From positions 29,654,289-29,718,288 of the forward strand of contig CM067363.1 in the NCBI GenBank assembly GCA_034401795.1: a DNA stretch of 64,000 nucleotides, given 5' to 3'. This document shows, piece by piece, positions 23,539 through 34,660 of this stretch (its first letter is position 1; every line of letters begins with the position of its first letter). The notes beneath the pieces were generated by a model, which made no database searches, was not told where the DNA came from, and worked only from the letters and a program-made list of their open reading frames with translations. The stretch is from Chaetoderma sp. LZ-2023a. Taxonomy: Eukaryota; Mollusca; Caudofoveata; Chaetodermatida; Chaetodermatidae. A program made the position numbers and the translations under genes.

Positions 23539-24224
23539 TAGGGAAAGATAAATTACGAAGAAGTCTATAACACTAACAAATTATATCCTCTTTTTTAAAG
23601 ATATATGCTATAGCCTGGCTTGGTTGGAAACATATTCTGAGTAGTATAAACAGAGTGTTGTCCTGAAAATGGAGGGATCTTATCTGTGATTCAATTTGAC
23701 TGACGTCATAATCAGAATGTCACTATATAGTTGGCTGACATCACGATCAAATGGCTACGTAGGTCTTCGCGAAAGGGGCAATTAAAACAAACGCGTCTGA
23801 ATTAAGGAATCCAAATTCTCAGTCAATCATATGACGTCATAGTTAACTACGTGATGCCCGTAGGTGGTAGGCAGTCCGAGTTCTCTGACTCCGCCCTATG
23901 CTGTTTCTGACAGTATATGCCGGGCGAGATAATGTGCAGGGATCGATCGATCCCAACACGGACAAAGCGTGGGTGGAGCGTAGCTAGAAGATGGACGGGT
24001 CATAGCTATTTATTCAACATTCTTGGATAGCCTATATATTGAAATAGTTAATTGATAGTAGTTGTTTGAAAAAAATAATGTTTAATAAGGATAATAATAT
24101 TTTTATTAATAGTCTTATGCAGGCCTATGCCCGTAACCGTCATTTAGATGTATAAATATTGTACTCATTTTCCCATGGTTCTGGAAATGCATAGTTCAGG
24201 GCATTAAAAATCGGTTAAAACGCG
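23539..24224. other. Spacer including an inverted partner repeat
   Basis: No gene. CRE-like tgacgtcat sites near 23702 and 23832; 23935-24010 is the inverted partner of 18781-18865. Confidence 0.5.
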
Positions 24225-24876
24225 TGTACAACGCTCCGGCTCGACGCGAAAGCCGCATTTGACACAGTATGCCACAAGAACCTCTTCAGGAAATTGTTCC
24301 TAATTGGGATGGACAGTTCCCTCTGGGTCATCACTACTGACATACAGCGCAATGCGCAAACTCGGGTAAAGTGGAATAACCATCTATCTCAGCCATTCCA
24401 GATTGAGCAAGGTGTACGGCAAGGAGGAGTTCTGTCAACGGATCTCTACAAGATCTTCATCAATGGTCTCCTAACGCAGAGTACAGTGTCCCGACCAGGT
24501 GCCACCATCAGAACGCAATCATATGCCTGCCCAACCTGTGCAGATGACGTTGCCATGATAGCGAACACTGAAGAAAATCACCAAGGACTGTTAGACATTG
24601 CTGCAGAATATAACTCAAACCATCGCTACCAACTCCAACTGGCAAAGAGTCCAGTCCTATCTAATGACAAAAGTGGATCACATGAATTCAAGATCCGTGA
24701 TCGCGTAATTCCCCTAGCTGATTCAGCGACTCACCTTGACATATATAGAGACAACACTTCTAAGCGGTAGATTAACCATTCAATCTAACATCAAGAAAGC
24801 CAAAAGAGCCATGTAATCCTACTCATTACTAGGAGCAGGGCTCCGTGGAGTTAACGGACTAAACCCGATAACCTCC
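24225..24876 (+). pseudogene. LINE reverse transcriptase, 5' part, interrupted by an LTR element
   Basis: A non-LTR RT fragment. RT motif A is visible as AAFDTV, then QGVRQGGVLSTDLYKIFING (motif B) and CADDVAMIA (the catalytic Y/F-A-D-D box, with Cys in the first position). A frameshift occurs near 24770 and a TAA near 24815; the thumb region then reads LTIQSNIKKAKRAM and GLNPITS to the last codon at 24874-24876. The reading resumes at about 39763. The endonuclease and the RT fingers upstream are missing (5' truncation). LINE clade uncertain; I/CR1-like. Confidence 0.85.
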
Positions 24877-27800
24877 TGTAGCGCGGACCAACCGGACGGG
24901 TACTGACCATCCCAGCGGAACGGCCACTCCGGATTCGCTCCAAGCACGCCCCCACCACCCCTGAGTAGGATAGTGCGCGTAAATAAGCCCTATCAGACAG
25001 GTTGCTAGTCAGAAATCGGCGAAGTCCGATAAAACACGTGGTGCGCATGCGCGCGTGTCAGAGCTTCCCTGACAACACGTCTCGGAATTGGAGGCGAGTG
25101 CATGCCTATAGTGTACCGAGTAGGTACTCGTAAATGCTTATAATTTATCCGTTCTCGTTGTTCTTGGTACCCATTAGGACCAGAATTAAACGAGCTTTCT
25201 AAAACTGTAAACCATTTTCAAATCGGCCGAGAAATCGCTGTGTTATCATCGACGCTCCCACTAAATTATACTTAGAATATTGATATAACGTCGTAATCGC
25301 GTGTGTATATTAAACTAAATACAGAGTGATTTGTACACGTGGTCGATACGTCACTAGTATACCAGCACGCTGATTGGCTGGCGCTTGGCCGATGATTGGT
25401 TGAGGCGCCCAGCTCTGACGTCACAGCGAGTATAAAAGGGGTGAAAAATCGAGGATCAGGAGCATCGTCGACGTGGAGACCGACCTCCCGAGAACTGACT
25501 GGAGGAGCGGACTAGGCGACCGGAACACCGACGGAAGCTACAGCACATCACCGCGGTTCCTTGCGGCTTTCAGCTCACCCACACGTAAAAGCAGTTCTCG
25601 GACTTTCCGCATTGCGCAATTTTGGATGCTCTCGGACGGCCATTCGGGAGCAAAATAATTAATTAAAGTTACATTTCCCGCTTCCGAACTTTTCTAAAGG
25701 AAATGCCTGTGGAAAGGTCCCTTGCGGCCTAGGATGTAATCCTACTTGATGTAGAGCTAAAGTGATTCTTGGTGGATGGCTCGCCGGATCTGCCAACCAT
25801 GCTGAAAAGTGGACACTAAATTCTGCACTGCATGTCGTGTGTGTTTTAATTAACGTTTTGACCACAGTCTGGTGGACTTTGCTAGGTGGGCTGCAAGAGC
25901 TATGCGACGCATCCCGCACCGTGTGCCAAGTTATGTAACTGCTTAATATTGTATACCACCCTCTCTGTTAATGGGCAACCTTCAACTTTACTACTTCCGT
26001 CGCCGGACGGAAAACTTTCTCACTTCCGCATAAATTGTGATTTAGCTACAGAGACTATCTAATAGATATTACTTCACTGCTCTGCTTCACTGTCCTGAGT
26101 GTGTACCATATCTACCCTGCCTGGAGGAGTCAGCTTGCGGAACCAACCTGCGGAAACCAGCTGCGGGAATCGCCTGCGGAAATCTCTCCAGCTCCAGAGA
26201 ACGTGTCGACTCGCACTATGACTATGTTAGCGCCTCAATTTCAGTAGCATAGTAGCCTATTCCATACCGATGACGATTAGTTACTCAAGTAACTATACTA
26301 TTGTACATCTAATTATTTTTTCCGTATTTGGTACCGATGCCTAATAGGTGCCTTCCCGGTCTTAGGACCGCAATTTATAATTTCTTTATTACTGTGAATA
26401 TTATTCTTGTTTACTGTGGTGCCCTCAACTAGCCACACCATCTAAGTTTATCAGTCTATAATACTTAGTTACTTAATTTAATTACAATCTACTTATTGCA
26501 TTGGTTAGTTGTATGTGGCAGGTAGCCATCCAGTTAGTATGTTTTTAATTGTAGAAAACCTTAGACCGCAGTACGCTAGGAGATACTATACAGCAACATT
26601 TATATCCACATCACTTATTCCCACAACATCAATTTTATACTGAGGTCGCTGACCGTGCTCTAATTGTTTGAGCCTGTCATGTTACCGACTAAACCTTACC
26701 CTTTAGCTCGATAGGATAGGTTAAAGTGGTTATGGACAATCTCTTCGTTAGGAGACATATAGTGTATGCCTCATTTCCGCTTATTGCGATAATGTAGCCC
26801 CACACTCTGGCAAGGTTGTGTAAAATTGGCCAAATACCTAGAGGGCCTCGTATATATCAAGTTATTGTCTCTTTCCACGATCCACCAGCCGCATGGCTCT
26901 TAATTGTTTGAACATCCCATCAGCACGTTGATCGGATCTGACCCTGGGAAACTATCGGAGGTTTCCGAGCAGTGATGGTTAAAGTGCTGATTTACATACA
27001 TGTCGCCGTATCCTCGGATACTTGTTAGCTAGATAACCCCGCCAATGAAGGAAAGCACTGCGAAAACATATAGTTATAAATGTGAGTTTGATAGTTTATT
27101 TACCGGCCCCCAGTGCATATCTTGGCGCATTGGAACTTAATCCTAATGACAGGTCAAAAGTTAGATCCATAGGAATCAGGGACGGACGAGACGTGCATCT
27201 CCATCCAACTCGTTGGAGTGTCTGGGAAGGATCTTGGAATCCACCACCCCCTCACGGGAAGGATGCTCACGATGGATATTCGCCTCTCTATCCCCACTTT
27301 AGCGATATGTCAGTGATCAAACTTGCTTATGTGAAATGTAGCCATTGTCCAGATGATGTTTTATGTGGTTGCAGAGCAAGGTAGCTAGATTTTCATCAAA
27401 TTCGGATGCGTTGCGATGTAACATGTACGCATACTGTCTGTGGAGGTAGACACTCTTTCAAAGCGACCTATGGGAAGCTAAGCATCTGCGCCCATTGGAC
27501 AGCTGTATCTAATGATAGGTAGGAATCCCTGCCACTTGCGGCCAAAGTTAGTTGTCCTTTCTAACAACTAATTGGTAGGTTAGACTGTAGCAGAAGGACC
27601 ACATAAATAAAGCAGCATCTACCAATACAGCATCTTGGAACTACATTAAGACGGTGACGTGGGAATTCTTCGGAAATCGCTCGGTCCACCTTCACATAAA
27701 CCAATACGCATCACGTTAATTATGGCTTCACTAGGATTTACAGCACTTAGCATTTTCGGTTGAACAAAAGAGTGGCCCTTTTTGCCAACTCTTTTCCTCT

Positions 27801-28443
27801 GCTTCGGCGTCGAAGGCATTTTCCTGTGACGGAGGCGCGCGCGAGGCACCTTCCTCTCGCACCATCATGAAATATTCAGTGATGGAGGCCCGCGTGAGGC
27901 ACTTTGCTCTCGCAGCAACATTGTTCTCTCTGTGTACGTTAGGGGTATATTAACTTTTATTAAGTTGCTCAGTGATCTCATATGCGGATGCTTATCTTGC
28001 GGGGATACCTCTGCAGATTCAAGGATCTGTGGGGTACCTCCAGCGACACCACGTAGAAAGGAGCTGGCTCTATATTGTGTATTATTGTGCTCATTCTACT
28101 GTCAAATGATTCACCTTGTTTGTATAGTATTTATTAACATTTCTACTGTTTAATTATTCTAATTGTTCCATTCTCTAAATTAGTATGGATAGACACACCG
28201 GTGACACAAATAGTTGGGACGACACTGTGTGGTTCAATCTCGGCGGCAATGGTCGCACAGCCCCACTGGAACACCAGTGTTCCACCGGCTGTAGAAGTCT
28301 GTCTTTGTACACCGCGGAGAGATGTCATACGGGATCCGCAACCCCGAGATCCGCAGCAAACCAGCCATCCCTGTCATCGTGCACTTGCGGTGCAATGGGC
28401 GGATATCTATCGGCAGACCAACACATACCCCCCATGAGCTACA
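24877..28443 (+). repeat. Giant 5' LTR (~3.57 kb)
   Basis: Starts tgtagcgcggaccaacc and ends catgagctaca, two bases before the primer-binding site. The first ~2.55 kb aligns with 49459-51800 (solo LTR, plus) and partly with 63714-62730 (solo LTR, minus). The last ~0.98 kb (27466-28443) aligns with 38743-39758, with about 53900-54820 and with 61960-61098. The order is the same at all three loci where both parts occur. It holds a strong promoter (25373-25439) and the start of a conserved reading frame (28185). Confidence 0.8.
25373..25439 (+). promoter_or_regulatory. LTR promoter: two CCAAT boxes, CRE, TATA box
   Basis: Inverted CCAAT boxes (attgg) at 25373 and 25395, TGACGTCA at 25416-25423, then 7 bp and TATAAAAGG at 25431-25439. 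The same arrangement is found at 49957-50002 and, on minus, at 63004-62937. Transcription should start about 30 bp after the TATA box. Confidence 0.85.
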
Positions 28444-28478
28444 GGTGGTGCCCGATGTGGAGCTCGAACGAGAAGTGA
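28185..28478 (+). CDS. LTR-encoded N-terminus of the gag reading frame
   Basis: An ATG-started frame of 97 codons beginning MDRHTGDTNSWDDTV lies in the last 260 bp of the 5' LTR. It runs through the LTR end and the primer-binding site and stops at a TGA at 28476; beyond the TGA the same frame carries the gag-like sequence. The peptide recurs in the other LTR copies: DRHTGDTNSEDETV at 54557 and MDRHTGDTNSWDETV on minus from 61358. Between copies most base differences fall at silent third positions, a sign of selection on the protein. In the 3' LTR copy near 39500 a one-base change breaks the start. No domain recognised. Confidence 0.7.
   Translation: MDRHTGDTNSWDDTVWFNLGGNGRTAPLEHQCSTGCRSLSLYTAERCHTGSATPRSAANQPSLSSCTCGAMGGYLSADQHIPPMSYRWCPMWSSNEK
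28446..28469 (+). promoter_or_regulatory. Primer-binding site for minus-strand synthesis
   Basis: Two bases after the LTR end, tggtgcccgatgtggagctc and the next bases up to cgaac look like the complement of a tRNA 3' end: CCA, discriminator A, acceptor strand, T stem, and a T loop of the TTCGAGC type. The last bases resemble an elongator tRNA-Met 3' end; the tRNA identity is inference. Its position confirms the LTR boundary. Confidence 0.75.
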
Positions 28479-30200
28479 ACCCACGCCTACACTCACCAAC
28501 CGCGAGTTTCAGTCTCCCTCGATTTAGAGGTAGCATCATATGATGGATGTACTGCTCGCATGCTCACTGACAATGTCATAAATTTCAATGGTGCGGAACG
28601 ACCAGCACCGCCACAACACGAGTTCTCACCGATCAGCGAGGGGACATTCCATGATGCCTCGTAGGCGGGAACTCAATACATCACCTTATCGGATCTCCGC
28701 GATAGGCTACCACCATCTATGCCAGAATGCGGACGACCACGTCAAAGACCCCTACAGGGGCAGCCACCACCTTCACGATCATTATGTTCACCTATGTCAT
28801 CAATGGCTGATCAGTGGACGAATGCTCATGTACAATATCCCGTATCACCTCCTTTTCGTGCATCATCTCCTTATTATCCATCAGGACCACATTAAGAACC
28901 GGAGGATATGGCTACACCATTCCAGCAATACATCCGACGACATACACACCACACACATCATTCACATCAGTCACTTGCACTGCCTTCATATGAGGAATGC
29001 ATCTCACAGCATCAGGACAGTCCACGTCGTCTACACAACATGCCTCCACCAGTCTATAGACCTACACCTGTCTATGGACCTGCATCAGGATGGTATTCAG
29101 CAGAACGAATGTACGAATGTACGTTGCAACACATCATCAACGAGAACTAAGAGGGATGAGGGGTTCTCATTAACAGGCGGCAGTGGGCCTGCAAGGGTCC
29201 GGAGACACGTAAACCAAAGAAAGATGATGTATAGTGCAGAGGAGGTTCTGAAGGCCTTCATGTCTAGCGAAGGATGAATCAACATCCTACTGTGGTACCG
29301 TCTAGTTGGTGTATTGTTTGGGCTACTGAGATTTTGGTTCATCCTATCTCAGCCAGTGGACATGCAGTGCGTGGATGATAGGCCACATGCAGGACATGTC
29401 TGGCAGACTAGAAGTTCGCTGTGTTTGCTATAGATGACCTGCAGGCAAGGCCGGGGAAAATGGTCAAAGTTTGTATACTGTTGGCAGATAGGTATGGATC
29501 AGACCGTCGGTTGCCCCTGAGCGAGAGCTCAGATGGTGATCGCTATCGACTGGATCGCCGGCCGGTCATCTTGATCGTCAGTTCATCAACCCGTTCTTGG
29601 TTATGAGTGGTCAAGATGGCTCAATGTACAGGCAGGCCATGGCAACCATTTGTATTGCGAGTCATGCCTCATGTGATCAGAGGTCATGAAAATTGATTCT
29701 TTGGGAAGTAGGAGGGTATGTGTGTGAGACGGTGTACCCTGTCACTCGCCGGACGGGTGGAGAGGTCTGTGATCCCAGGTACCCATGGGGGTGGATGACC
29801 TGGCTAGTACGGTCTATGCGGGGCCTCTTACCTAAAATGATGTCAAAGAACAATCCACACGGAGCCCTTAGCTCAGAGGAAACATTGCCGGAATTAGCGA
29901 GTCGCATCCATCGTCTTGTTACCAGCGCATACCCCAGCACAAATATTGAAGGCGTAACACATCTACATCTCAACACTTTCATAGTCCACAACTAGACCGC
30001 AATCAACCACAGCATCAGCAGTGCCACCAAACACATGCTTTGGATGTGGTCAGCCAGGCCATTGGAGGGAACAGTGTCCAAACCGACCTCCATCTACAAC
30101 CCCAACCACTGACCGACGAACTCCGCAGCCAGAGAATCCATCAAACTAGCATGGACACCGATTACAGAGTTGCTTCGGTGCCTGTCCCTACAACCCGGCT
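28479..30200 (+). pseudogene. Gypsy gag remnant with CCHC zinc knuckle
   Basis: Continues the LTR-started frame: Pro/Ser/His-rich sequence (ITLSDLRDRLPPSMPECG near 28690, then MATPFQQYIRRHTH from 28908) with several stops. A capsid-like stretch is visible near 29860-29990 (SSEETLPELASRIHRLVTSA), and after a frameshift a nucleocapsid knuckle reads CFGCGQPGHWREQC at about 30035-30079, fitting C-x2-C-x4-H-x4-C. Gag would form the RNA-packaging particle. At least three stops and several frameshifts make this copy non-functional. An open +1 frame at 28588-29277 is a shadow of the same repetitive codons. Confidence 0.75.
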
Positions 30201-30875
30201 CAACTGCAGCCTCTGAACGACTACGTCAGGCAGCCACACCTACTCATCAACATATTCCTACAACATCGTACACTCACCCACCCCAGCTTCTTCTATGACG
30301 GTGCCTATGATGCACACTGCATCCACAGTACTGCCATCTTCCCCCTGCAGAAAATGGGACCCAACACTTTCCGCATCTACACAACCGTCTTTACTATGTA
30401 AAACGGCGGTGGTAGGTTGTAGCACCTCCATGAAACAACGTTTTTGCAAGCACCATGTTCCCCCCCCCCCCGCCATGGCACTTAACACCCGGTGTCTTTT
30501 TGTGGTTTGCAACTCACAGCCTCTTACAGCCATATCACCAACATGCACCATAGCAGTGATTCCGAGGAAAGCACCCATTCAACATCATGAATCCGCAAGA
30601 AGAAATATCGTACAAAGAAAAGAAATGTCCCACAACGCTGTTGCTTCTTCTGCGCATCAACTAAACATCCCATGATGTAGTGTAGAAAGTGGCTAGCACA
30701 GTTAGCCCTTATCCAAGAATGTGAGAATCCTAACCGCACTGCAGTATACACCAACACAGCTTATGCAGAATCAGCAACAACGCCACCACCACTGCTACCC
30801 CTGACTCTGTCGTCACCTAAGCAATCACAGCAGAAGCAATGGCGAGTTGGCCCTTTCCACACTCAGCCACCGATA

Positions 30876-33800
30876 GTGCTCATGGAAGCTATTCGAAAAC
30901 AAGCCAACTATAGACAGAATGATACTGCACCACCATCACTGCCTCAAATGGTTTCATTGGAGACTCTTGCGCAGGCTCACCGTGAAGTGATATATAAATG
31001 TGCCTGTCTGTTTAGCAGAAATTCCACCAGTGCCACTGTAGACACTGGAGGTTCCATCACCGTCTTTATCAAGCGCTTATATGAGAACATCCCACCTCAT
31101 AAGAAGCCACCCCTTAGGCCTACAAACATCTTTTTACAAACAGCTACGGGAGCAGATGTACCCGTGGCTGGCGTAGTAAACCCCATAATACAGATAGATG
31201 AGATGCAATTCATACAGTGAGTTGTTATCGCCTCCATCCGAAACGATGACCTGCTTGGTTCTGAGCTCCACAGTGCTAGCGAAGCTGTCATACATTGTAA
31301 ACAACAGGAACTAGACATACACGGCCAGCGGATAGCCCTTGGACTGGAATCGTCATTAGATGATACATGTGCAGTGATATTAGCGACCACCACCACGGTT
31401 GGGCCGGGACAGGAAAGGATATTGTGGGCCACTGCACCTCAATTAGGAAACAACACTCACACAGCCATGCTGGAACCTGACCCTGAATACATGCTTATCT
31501 CACAATGTGCCAGTCTCCGCATCAGCGTTGACACCAACAACAAGGAACATATTCCATTCCGCGTATTCAATGGCACTGCGGACCCAATAACACTTGAACC
31601 AGCAGTCGGTTGTGGCCATTTGGTGGATGTGATATCACCGGAAACAGCCCCAACTGCAAACACAACAATAACAACAATAACATCTGATGATTTGCCCGAA
31701 CACTCACATGACGTATATTTACATGCCACAGTTGGATTGATGCAATCCCAAAAATCACAAATACTATTGCGATAGTTTCTCATCAGGAGACATGGACCTC
31801 AGAGAAACTCATCTAGTACGACACTCCATCGACTTGGGACACAACCGACCTGTAAGTCAAACCGTTAGATGTCTCCCGATTCATAAGGAGGCGGAGGCAC
31901 ACCAACAGGTAGAGGACATGTTGCAGACCAGAATAATTGAGCCATCAGCATCCCCCTGGGCCAGTCCCATTGTACTAGCAGGCTAAAAGGATGGATCTTT
32001 GCGGTTTTGTGTAGACTACCGCCGCCTTAATGATCTTAGTGTCAAGGATGCTTATCTGTTACCTCAGATAGATCGGGCCTTAGATTCCTTGTCCAGAGTC
32101 AAGTGGTTCTGTACCATGATTTAGCTAGTGGGTACTGGCAGGTAGCCATGGATGAGGCTGACATGGAGAAGACCGCATTCATATAGACAGTCTTTTGAAG
32201 TTCCGCAAGATGCCCTATGGCTTGTGCAACGCTCCTGAAACATTTGAGCATCTCATTGAGCACATATTAACTAACCTGCAATGGGAAATCTGTCTGTGTT
32301 ACAATGATGATGTAATCGTCTTTGGTCCAACATTTGCGCAAACTCTTTCCAATTTAGACACCATGCTGTCAATATTCCGCACGGGTAACTTGAAGCTCAA
32401 ACCAAAGAAATGTCATCTCTTCAGACAGAGCATCGAGTTCCTGGGACACATCATATCCAGCGATGGAGTGGCCACCCAACCGCCAAAAACAAAAGCTGTG
32501 ATGGAGAGGCAGACCCCTGAGTCTGTCATGGAAACTAGGAGCTTCCTTGGTCTCTGTCAATACTATAGTCGATACATCCGTCATTTCAGTGAGATTGCAT
32601 CACCTCTCTTCAAGATCACCGAAGAGGATCGACCCTTTGAGTGGACAAGTGAGTGTGAAGGTTCCTTGAGGGCGTTGAAGGAACTCTTGATGACCACTCC
32701 AATTCTCGCTCATCCTAACCCTAACCTCGATTTTATCCTGGACACTGATGCATCAGCTTACGCTATTGGCGCAGTTGTATCTCAGGTCATGGAGGATGGA
32801 ACGGAGAAGGTACTGGGATATGGTTCATGTACTCTAACTAAAATAGAGAAACGTTATGCAACCACTAAGCGAGAACTATTAGCCATGGTCTACTTTGTCA
32901 AGTATTATAAACACTTTATTTTTAATTTAAACAGAATTTTATTTTGTTCAATGGGAGAACGGTAAGACATAAGTCTTATACACGTGTCTCCCATGCATAC
33001 AAATACAAACACTTTCTGTACAATCGCCCATTTACTCTCCATACGGATCACGCTTCCGTATGCTGGCTCCGAAACCTTAAAAATCTGGAGGGCCAGGCAG
33101 CGAGGTGGCAGGAATCTCTGCAGGCTTTTAACTTCAACGTGGTTCATAGACCTGGTAAACTGCATGGAAATGCTGACACCTTGAGCAGAATCAGGCTCGA
33201 CGATGAACCAGAAGTAGCCACCCCCATGACACATACAACACAGCCATCTCCGGTGTTCCCCGAATTGCGGTGTGCAGAGTGGAACATGGAGAAAGTCACT
33301 CACGAACAAGCAACAGATGCGCAGACACGAAATATAAATGCGTGGATCCAGGACGGGGCACATCCTCCCAGGGAATATGTTACACCGTTATCCGCAACAG
33401 CAAAATACTACCACCAGCAGTTCTAAGAATGGCATATGCATGATGGCGATCTCTACATCAATAACTGCATTGTGATCCCCGAGCATTATCGGAATGATAT
33501 ACTTCTACAATTACACGATAACACTGGACATTTAGCTGTTGAGCGGACATTAACCTGGATAAAACAGAGATTCCACTGGATCGGGATATGTGATAGTGTA
33601 AAGGCATGGGTCGCCAAATGTGTCCCATGTCAAAGACATGTTGGCCAGCACCATTCCGCACCTCTTCAGATTAAAATAGTTGGTGCACCACGGGAGCAAG
33701 TTGCTATTGATGTGCTCAGACCCTTGAATATGATGGATGAAGGAAACAAGTATATCCTCGTATTACAAGATTATTTTACAAAGTGGATGGAAGCATTCGC

Positions 33801-34660
33801 TCTGCCAGACCAAGAGGCATCCACAGTAGTGGAGGTCTTGGCAAGCAATGTGTTCTGCTGGTTTGGAATGCCCTATGAGCTGCACTCTGATCAAGGAAGT
33901 AATTTTGAGAGCTGACTGATCTCCGAGCTCTGCAAATTGTTCAACATCATCAAGACAAGAACTACACCATATCATCCCCGCAGCGACGGTATGATCGAAA
34001 GATGCAACAGTATGCTAGCGGAAATGTTGATGACGGAAACACGCCCTGATTGTAGAGATTGGGATCTATGACTCCCATATGTGCTCATGGCATACCATAC
34101 TTCAGTACATTCCAGCATGGGTTATACTCCTGCATGGTTAATGTTAGGCCATGAATTAGCCTTGCCACTGAATCTGGCCATGCGCATGATTCCGGGGAGA
34201 AAAATTCACCATCTCTATGTAGAGCTCATGCGGCAGTAGATAGAACAGACCCATGAGCTAGTAAGAGCTACTTTATCCACTGCACACCAGCGTCAGAAAA
34301 CATGGCATGACCGGCGAGTGCATGGAGATCCATATGAAGCGGGAAGAATGGTTTGGGTACATGATTCGCAACAATCTGCAAACGTGCTGAGTAAACTGAG
34401 TTACCAGTGGAAAGGTCCCTATGTGGTAGTAGGTAAGACATCAGACGTGACCTAACATATCCACGCTTCGGATGGCCTGACCTCACTCATCAACTTCAAT
34501 CAGCTTAAACCTTGTGTCAGTGACGACTCCATGCCCGAGCTTGGACTGGGCATTCCACGTGACACCGGTACCCAGACGGATGTCTCTACGGAAACACGTA
34601 TTCCCGATGTTAGTCTAGAGCACTGCGGTGCCAGTTCGACCCTTCTCCTACCAAGCCAGG
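30876..34660 (+). pseudogene. Gypsy pol remnant: protease, RT, RNase H, integrase
   Basis: Protease: ATVDTGGSITVF near 31033 (catalytic DTG). RT: FCVDYRRLNDLS near 32010, CYNDDVIVFG near 32298 (YxDD box) and FLGHIISSDG near 32437. RNase H: ILDTDASAYAIGA near 32735, TLHTDHASV near 33036 and GNADTLSR near 33170. Integrase: HHCC zinc domain (HDNTGH ... CVPC, about 33510-33640), core acidic residues in VAIDVL, HSDQGSNFE and MIERCN, and a GPY/F-like module (YQWKGPYVVVG near 34405). Frameshifts occur near 31780 and in 31990-32190, with stops near 31217, 31983, 33425, 33913, 34069, 34240 and 34453. A 98-bp insertion splits RNase H. Order and motifs are Ty3/Gypsy; not functional as it stands. Confidence 0.9.
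32918..33015. repeat. 98-bp insertion with direct-repeat flanks inside RNase H
   Basis: aaacacttt occurs at 32909-32917 and again at 33007-33015; codons before and after match a single uninterrupted RNase H. The insert contains hairpins (taagac/gtcttA and gggaga/tctccc). Looks like a small transposon insertion with a 9-12 bp target duplication. Confidence 0.7.

Noticed and set aside
27466-28443. Calling this 1-kb block alone the full LTR
   Set aside because: It lacks the TGTAGC start matching the GCTACA end, and at all three loci with both halves it follows the 2.5-kb block; the LINE frame also resumes only if the insertion starts at 24877.
28588-29277. 229-codon His/Ser-rich plus-strand ORF
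   Set aside because: A +1 frame of the Pro-rich gag region; composition follows from shifted CCA/CAC codons and it has no conserved relative in the other copies.
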